From Anaspis maculata (Eukaryota; Arthropoda; Insecta; Coleoptera; Scraptiidae): DNA of 64,000 bases. Of this stretch, positions 58,401-64,000 are shown in pieces. The first letter of the stretch is position 1. The number at the start of each line of letters is the position of its first letter. Both the position numbers and the translations under genes were made by a program. The DNA is taken from assembly GCA_949128115.1 (NCBI GenBank), contig OX421962.1, forward strand, positions 99,726,836 to 99,790,835, written 5' to 3'. Below the pieces are notes generated by a model, which ran no database searches, was not told where the DNA came from, and was given only the letters and a program-made list of their open reading frames with translations.

Positions 58401-61400
58401 AATTTCCTGATTTTCTTATATGTTGTAGCCCAATTTGACACGAGCCAAAAACCATCGTCCGTTACCCAAAAAAATGGACAGTTTTTTTTCTATAAGGGGT
58501 TGAAGATGGGTTATTTTAAGGTAAAAAAATATGTTCCAACGTAAGTGAGAACATTTCAACGTCCTTTCTGACACATAGCTCATGAAAATTCCCTTTTTCT
58601 TTTGTGAAATAATCAACCCCCTCCCTCACCCCCAACCCCCACTTGTAAGTATCAAATTCGAAATTACGTTTGAAAGTCATGCAGATGGTTCTATTTTGTC
58701 GAATTATCAATTTTGGCATAAATTTTTTTCCCAACCCCCAAATAGGGGGTGGGGTTGAAAAAAAAACCATAGGTCAATTCGACTGAATTTCTGATATTGT
58801 GCTTTCCCAGTTACGCTAAACAAGATTACCAAGGGAAAACTCATTCGTATGACCAGTTTCCACCCCACAGAGGGTTGAAGTTGACTATAATGACGCATAA
58901 AACATTCTTCCATGTCATAAACCAAATGAATGGAAATAGTGGACTTTCATATCATCTTGTTTCGTAAAAATGTCTATTCTCCAAAAATACTTTCAATCCC
59001 GTCCTTCATCCCCTATCCCTGTTTCTGAACATCATATTCGAAACAAATCTTGGAAATTATATCAATTTTTATTTCATCCTTCAAATAGTCGCAGTAGCTA
59101 GAATAAGAGTGTGACATAATATTTTGCTTTGATTGAGCAGCTTTCGCTCCAAACGACATAAAATTCTTCAATCTAAACTATTAGTAGAGGTGTATCCGTA
59201 CAATAGAAAAAAGTAAGGAACTATGTATGTAGGTAAACATAATTAACCTGCTGTAATAAAGTTGAGACTTGATAGGAACACCAATATTTTTAATAATAAT
59301 CCAGGCAAAAAATCATTCAATCAAATGTATGTCCCACCCTGCTGTAAAAGTGCTAACATAAGCATAATAGTGGAAGTGAATTTTGAGAGGGGATTCACAA
59401 TCAGATGCAGAGAATCCGACCGTAGACCTTCTCCTTCATTTTCAAGATTTATTTCGAATATGATGTTCAGAAACAAGGATAGGGGATAAGAGACAGGGTT
59501 GAAATTATTTTTGAATGATAGGCATTTTTACAAAACAAGATGATATGAGAGTCCACTATTTTCATTCATTTTGTTTATGACATGGAAGAATGTTTTATGA
59601 GTCATTATAGTCAACTTCAACCCTCTGTGGGGTGGAAACTGGTCATACGAATGAGTTTTCCCTTGGTAATCTTGTTTAGCGTAACTGGTAAAGCACAATA
59701 TCAGAAATTCAGCCGAATTGACCGATGGTTTTTTTTTCAACCCCACCCCCTATTTGGGGTTTGGAAAAAAAAAGTGCCAAAATTAGTAATTTGACAAAAT
59801 AAAACCATCTGCATGACTTTCAAACGTAATTTCGAATTAGATACTCGCAACTAGGGGTTGGGGGTGAGGGAAGGGGTTGATTTTTTCACAAAAAAAAGAG
59901 GGAATTGTCATGAGCCATATGTGTTGAAAAGGACGTTGAAATGTTCTCACTTACGTTGGAACATATTTTTTTACCTTGAAATAACCCATTTTCAACCCCT
60001 TATAGAAAAAAAACTGTCCATTTTTTTGGGTAACGGACGACGGTTTTTGGCTCGTGTCAAATTGGGCTACAACATATAAGAAAATCGGGGAATTTGACCG
60101 AAACCCATTTCCCATAAGAATCGTGCGGGGTCCTTTGCACTTTTCCGATTTATATCTTTGCAGTACGCGCCGCCATATTGAAAAAATGATGTCTGAAAAG
60201 AAGTTTTTGACAATATCTGAATTTTGGTCTATGTGACATGAAAATGTTTATATACATATGAAAGCACATTCAATCCTCCACAGTTTGACATCTGAACCAG
60301 CTCTGTGCGACCCACGGTTCTTGAGCTAGACCTTCTGGAAGTATCAATTTTTGGTTCCAAAAGAAATCAAAATCACCTCTTGGGGCTGTGCCAGGTCCAC
60401 CAATGTTCATGATTTGAGATGAATGACGACGCGTTATTGATGGGTGACTTGATTAAGACATGGTGGTGATCCAGTGGTAAAATCCGGTAGGCACGGTCAC
60501 TATTTAACACCGAAAATTCATACTTCCGGAAGCTCTAGCTCAAGAACCCCGAGTCGCACAGAAATGGGTCAGGTGTCAAATCGTGAAGAATTGAATGTAC
60601 TTTCATATGTATATAAACATTTCAATCTCGCATGGACTAAAATTCAGATATTGTCAAAAACTTCTCTTCAGATTTCATTTTTTCAACATGGTGGTGCGCA
60701 CTGCAAAGATATAAATCGGAAAAGTGCAAATTTAGAAAGGGCACAACAAAATTTACAAATATGGCAATTTTCATCAAAATAAGAAAATTTAAAAAATCTT
60801 TTTTTTTCAAATTATTTTTCATTTTTTTCTTCAACATTCCTCAATGTCTTTTTTTATGGAAGGTATAAGATAACAAGAAGAATTGACTTTTTCACAAAAT
60901 GAGATATCTTGTGTTAAAATCGGTTGAAAAATAAAAATGTGTCAGCAATTTTCTTATGACCGTACAAAATTCATTTTGGCGCCTCCACCAAATTTGCCTG
61001 CGACAGATGTCAATGTTCCATCATTTTTTAAAATGTGTTTGATGTCCCAAAAATCGATCAAGAATAGCTCCATATATTTTAACGAAGCTGGACATCACGG
61101 CTATTCAATACCTTCTGCCCCTGGATAAAATCCGCCATTTTGAAAAAGGGGCGCCATTCAAATCCTAAGGGACGAAAATGAAAGCACTGCGGGTCAAATC
61201 GTTTATTTAAGTCTTAGTTGCGATCCTACCAAGTGGTTTGCCTCTATCATCATTTGCAACTTGTTTTTTCCTACCACGTCCAAAACAAAAATTACGTAAA
61301 CCTTTATTTTTATTCAACTTTCTGCTCAATCAAAAAAAATTACACTGTATAGGCCCATTGCTTTACTACTTGTGTTATGTACAATAGTTACTTGACCTAT

Positions 61401-63414
61401 GACCCGAATCCAGGACCGGATCGATACTGTGCGAGGGGCCCGAATTGAATTTCATAAACCCAAGGTAACACCCAGTCACGTCAAAATCAGAAATCTAGCT
61501 CTAGATTATTACATATTTCTTGGGCAGCGGGCATTTTGAATATTTTTTCATAAATCTCGCATATTCAATGTGATCAAGTGAAAACTGAGCCCTACAAATG
61601 CAAGCTGAGAAGAGAAATTCCCAATTGTCTCACATGGAAAAAAATCGGGACGATTTAGTTATCGCTACATATCAGTTCTATGGCCTCGCCTTTATTGTTC
61701 CGAATGTACGGGTATACAAATAGCCTTGCCTATCCTTTCGGTGTGAAAATTGCACCGAGGCACGCGTCAGCTTTACTTCCCGTAAACGCACCAATAATTA
61801 TTGTTGAATCTTGTAATTTGAATAATGTGAAAACGTCTTCCGTGTTTCGTGATCACCATTCCCCCAATTAGTATCCTCAACATAAGAAAACAAATTTCGT
61901 TTCCGTGCGATTCACTCCACTATTATCGCACGCTGTGCGATTTACTTTACCAAATACGTTACGTTGTGTTTGAAGACTCACTTACTTAGGTTCCTAGTTA
62001 TGCGGTATTCATCACTTCGGTATTGGTCGTAGGTGAGTAATTGACTTACTTATTGTGTTGGAAGCCATGTGGTATTCCGCATTGATTTCTGTCCAACCAG
62101 TGAGGAACTTCTCGACATAGTAAGACAACTCGTATTTGTAGTATAGCTTGCCGAACTCCTCTTCCAGCCTCTTCAGTTGCGCCTCTCGGAACATGTCAAT
62201 GACACTGTTTGATGAGAATTGAAACTGTAACCATTATAATATAAAACAATAAACTAGTCAGTAAATCAGTATGATTGAAGCCCAACTTTAACTTAACTTG
62301 GTCAACTGACCTAATTCTAGGAAGATTTTTACGAAATGAATATACGACTTGGAAGTATTCAATTATTGGTGACAGCTTCTGGCCCATGTAATGGGGCATG
62401 AAGGCAAATTAGGGCAATACTCAAAAATAATTTTATGGCTTTTTGATCAAAGTAAGCTATGGAAATTAACACATGCGTCTAAAATAATGTCACAGGCTAT
62501 TCGTTAATTTGTGGACGTTTGATGATGAGCTGTAATGTTGAACTCGGTTTGTCTTACCAAAATCCGAGCCAAACGCATAATTATCAACACAAATGTCTAT
62601 TTTCATTACTCCATCTAATAAAGAAAGTCATAAATAATTAGTATAGACAATACAAATAGAGTAGACCATATGTTAACACCACCGTCGTCACGGATATTGG
62701 GGCATCAAAAATCAGCCAACCTTTTTTTGAATGATGGACTCGCCTGGTTTCTACGCAACCGTAAAAATCCGTGACGACATATGGTCTTTTCTATTTGTAT
62801 TGTCTATACCGTCGTACTTAGTACCGTTGTTATGTAGTTGAAAATATTGCTAGAAGAGATATGGTAGAGATAAGAGATGAGGTAGGAATATAAAGGTAGC
62901 TAGAAAGTGGAATTTTTTTCTTTCAGTCATAACATACTCACCGAGTCCAAACCCAATTGTCTGTCGTAACGTTCCTTGTCGAACATCACATCCAAACCTC
63001 CAATCACTTCAGTTATTTCTCGAGTCTTGGCAGTCAAACGTACTCTGGTGACAAAGTCTATCCAGTTACGTTCTTCATCGATCATCTCTATCAGTTCCCT
63101 TTTGGCGTGCGACAGTAAATACCTCATCTCATCTTTAGTGTTGTCGCTAACGAATCGTCTGACGTACTCGGCTTCCACGGCTTTGAAGAAACTTTGAGCA
63201 AGGATTTAATCTAGTAGATCTAAGACAATTTTGCTATATAGATACTTACTTCAAATTAGTCGATTGAAAACAAGTATCTGAACGGTCCGTTTCAGTTTCG
63301 CTGAACAAACTAGCGGTGACCAGTTTGAACACTTTGAATTTGGCTCTTAATTCTTCCGGCAGAAATGCATTTAGTGAAGTAAGAGTCTTCCATATGAAGT
63401 AGTTTTGTGCAGTT
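55454..63414 (-). CDS. Neprilysin-like M13 zinc metallopeptidase, 3' portion
   Basis: Five exons on the minus strand, all in frame: 63250-63414, 62942-63191, 62050-62224, 56043-56293 and 55454-55912, about 433 codons. The 63414 exon begins in phase 2, so the N-terminal part (cytoplasmic tail, membrane anchor and first ~300 residues) lies past the window end. Domains in order: LPEELRAKFKVFK..TDRSDTCFQST; AEYVRRFVSDNTKDEMR..IGGLD; INAEYH..NTI (substrate-binding Asn-Ala); zinc motif SHELAHGLD (56190-56204); ESLAD (third zinc ligand Glu plus Asp); and LDEHAFPQFRVNGPL with the conserved His and Arg. The protein ends CRVL, where neprilysins usually end CxxW. The insert around YGRSNRRRYTHEF between the zinc ligands is unusual. 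It is predicted to be a membrane-bound or secreted peptidase cutting small peptides; catalytic residues are intact. The intron 56294-62049 holds a foldback. Confidence 0.9.
57802..61281. mobile_element. 3.5-kb foldback element in the M13 intron
   Basis: The ends GGACGTGGTA and TACCACGTCC are inverse. The arms (57802 to about 58930, and about 59575-61281) share long blocks: AACCACTTGG, CGATTTGACCCGCAGTGCTT, GGCGCCTCCACCAAATTTGC in opposite senses, and CAACTTCAACCCTCTGTGGG. The right arm is longer because a 596-bp hairpin (60135-60730) inserted in it. No coding frame is independent of its mirror image. It lies wholly within an intron of the M13 gene. Confidence 0.8.
60135..60730. mobile_element. 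596-bp hairpin element inside a foldback arm
   Basis: The ends TTGCACTTTTCCGATTTATA and the inverse (TATAAATCGGAAAAGTGCAA) are almost perfect. Further in, TTCTTGAGCTAGA is inverse to TCTAGCTCAAGAA. The left arm of the host foldback (58340-58375) carries the site without insert: CCTTTAGAAAGGGCACATCA read inverted. The interrupted copy shows at most a 1-3-bp T duplication. Confidence 0.75.
61282..62049. other. M13 intron sequence, nothing recognised
   Basis: This is the remaining part of the 5.7-kb intron before the exon at 62050. I see no conserved element beyond the acceptor and donor sites. The open frame at 61680-61871 has no support. Confidence 0.4.
62641..62809. mobile_element. 169-bp MITE in an M13 intron
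   Basis: GTATAGACAATACAAATAGA at the left is mirrored by TCTATTTGTATTGTCTATAC at the right. GACCATATG/CATATGGTC and CGTCACGGAT/ATCCGTGACG lie further in. The outermost bases contain TA on both sides, fitting a TA-targeting element. It lies between exons 62050-62224 and 62942-63191. Confidence 0.8.
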
Positions 63415-64000
63415 CTGGAACAGTATACCGATTCGAATTATTGTCTTATTTTTATTCATCACTGGTGGCTACATAAAACCACTAAAACGAGTCTGAATGC
63501 TCCACGGAACCTTGCAATGAACACACCCACGCGACGAAAAAAGCTCTTGAATACAGCGTCGGTTGCCCTAGCGATTGTGATTGTCGAAATCACTAGATTT
63601 GACAGGGGTATCTAAGTAACTAATAAATAAGTAAGTAAGTACCAATAATAATAAAGTATAGAACTATTTCACAAGTTAACCAGTTTGAAACTGAGCGATG
63701 TTCTCGTTTATTTTTGGTATTCTCGGATTTTTTTATTTCAGCCGTAGAGCCAATGTTAGATGCCAACCATCTAATATTGGAGAGGTATGGTAACTTTTTG
63801 GTAACTTCTAACATTGTTATGAAGCAATTTGCGACGTAACAACTTTTTTTCAAGTTTGATGAAATCGGTTGAACGATTAAGGAGTTACGGTAAAAAAAAA
63901 CGATTGGAAAGAGTCAACTTCAATAGTCGACACCCTGGATCTTCAAGAAAGAATTTTAAGACATGACTTTATATGTTTTCGACTTCATTTTTAATGGTGA
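63415..64000. other. Upstream M13 intron, window edge
   Basis: On the minus strand the exon ending at 63414 has a good acceptor (TGTTCCAG), so this stretch should be intron. I find no exon with M13 similarity before the window ends; frames on both strands lack family motifs. Confidence 0.45.

Overview
This is insect nuclear DNA. It has short GT-AG introns (47-70 bp in one gene), a secreted Gly-rich cuticle-type protein with SSYGAP repeats, a CYP4-type cytochrome P450, an intronless ionotropic receptor and a neprilysin-like (M13) metallopeptidase. Intergenic DNA is AT-rich and packed with transposable elements. I cannot name the order from sequence alone.

Host genes by position: (1) 5130-6734 (+), a two-exon Gly-rich cuticle protein behind a TATA box. 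Just downstream (6957-7104) is a chain of tiny exon-like segments that joins into one open frame. (2) 44284-45883 (+), a three-exon candidate gene of 112 codons that I do not recognise. (3) 47350-49174 (-), a complete seven-exon CYP4-family P450 (493 aa). (4) 50849-52687 (+), an intronless divergent ionotropic receptor with a poly(A) signal. (5) 55454-63414 (-), five 3' exons of an M13 peptidase. Its 5' end lies beyond the window, and one intron of about 5.7 kb holds a foldback element. The receptor and the peptidase converge; the P450 and the receptor diverge.

The other two thirds is mobile DNA, much of it nested. Three hAT-type elements have exact 8-bp target duplications (9843-13111, 23570-25352, 27326-44172). 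Many elements are long foldbacks starting CAGGGTGT and flanked by TA. A 7.8-kb foldback at 18739-26584 has arms of ~320-bp tandem units and encloses a frameshifted LINE reverse transcriptase and Tc1/mariner relics. The 27-44 kb block is a nest: a hAT element of small intrinsic size holds a 4.2-kb inverted-repeat element with a 119-bp tandem array and a 12-kb foldback (32059-44080) with 144-bp arrays in both arms. The left arm of that foldback was hit by a 1.4-kb LTR-like insertion and by a 4.2-kb DNA transposon. The uninterrupted right arm preserves both empty sites.

The most striking unit is that 4.2-kb transposon (33870-38108). It has perfect 31-bp terminal inverted repeats, an AATT target duplication, subterminal copies of the repeat core, and an apparently intact six-exon gene for an 810-aa protein with an RNase-H/DDE-like layout. 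Its five small 5' exons and the last exon are all joined by phase-1 introns. This looks like a recently active element of a poorly described transposase family.
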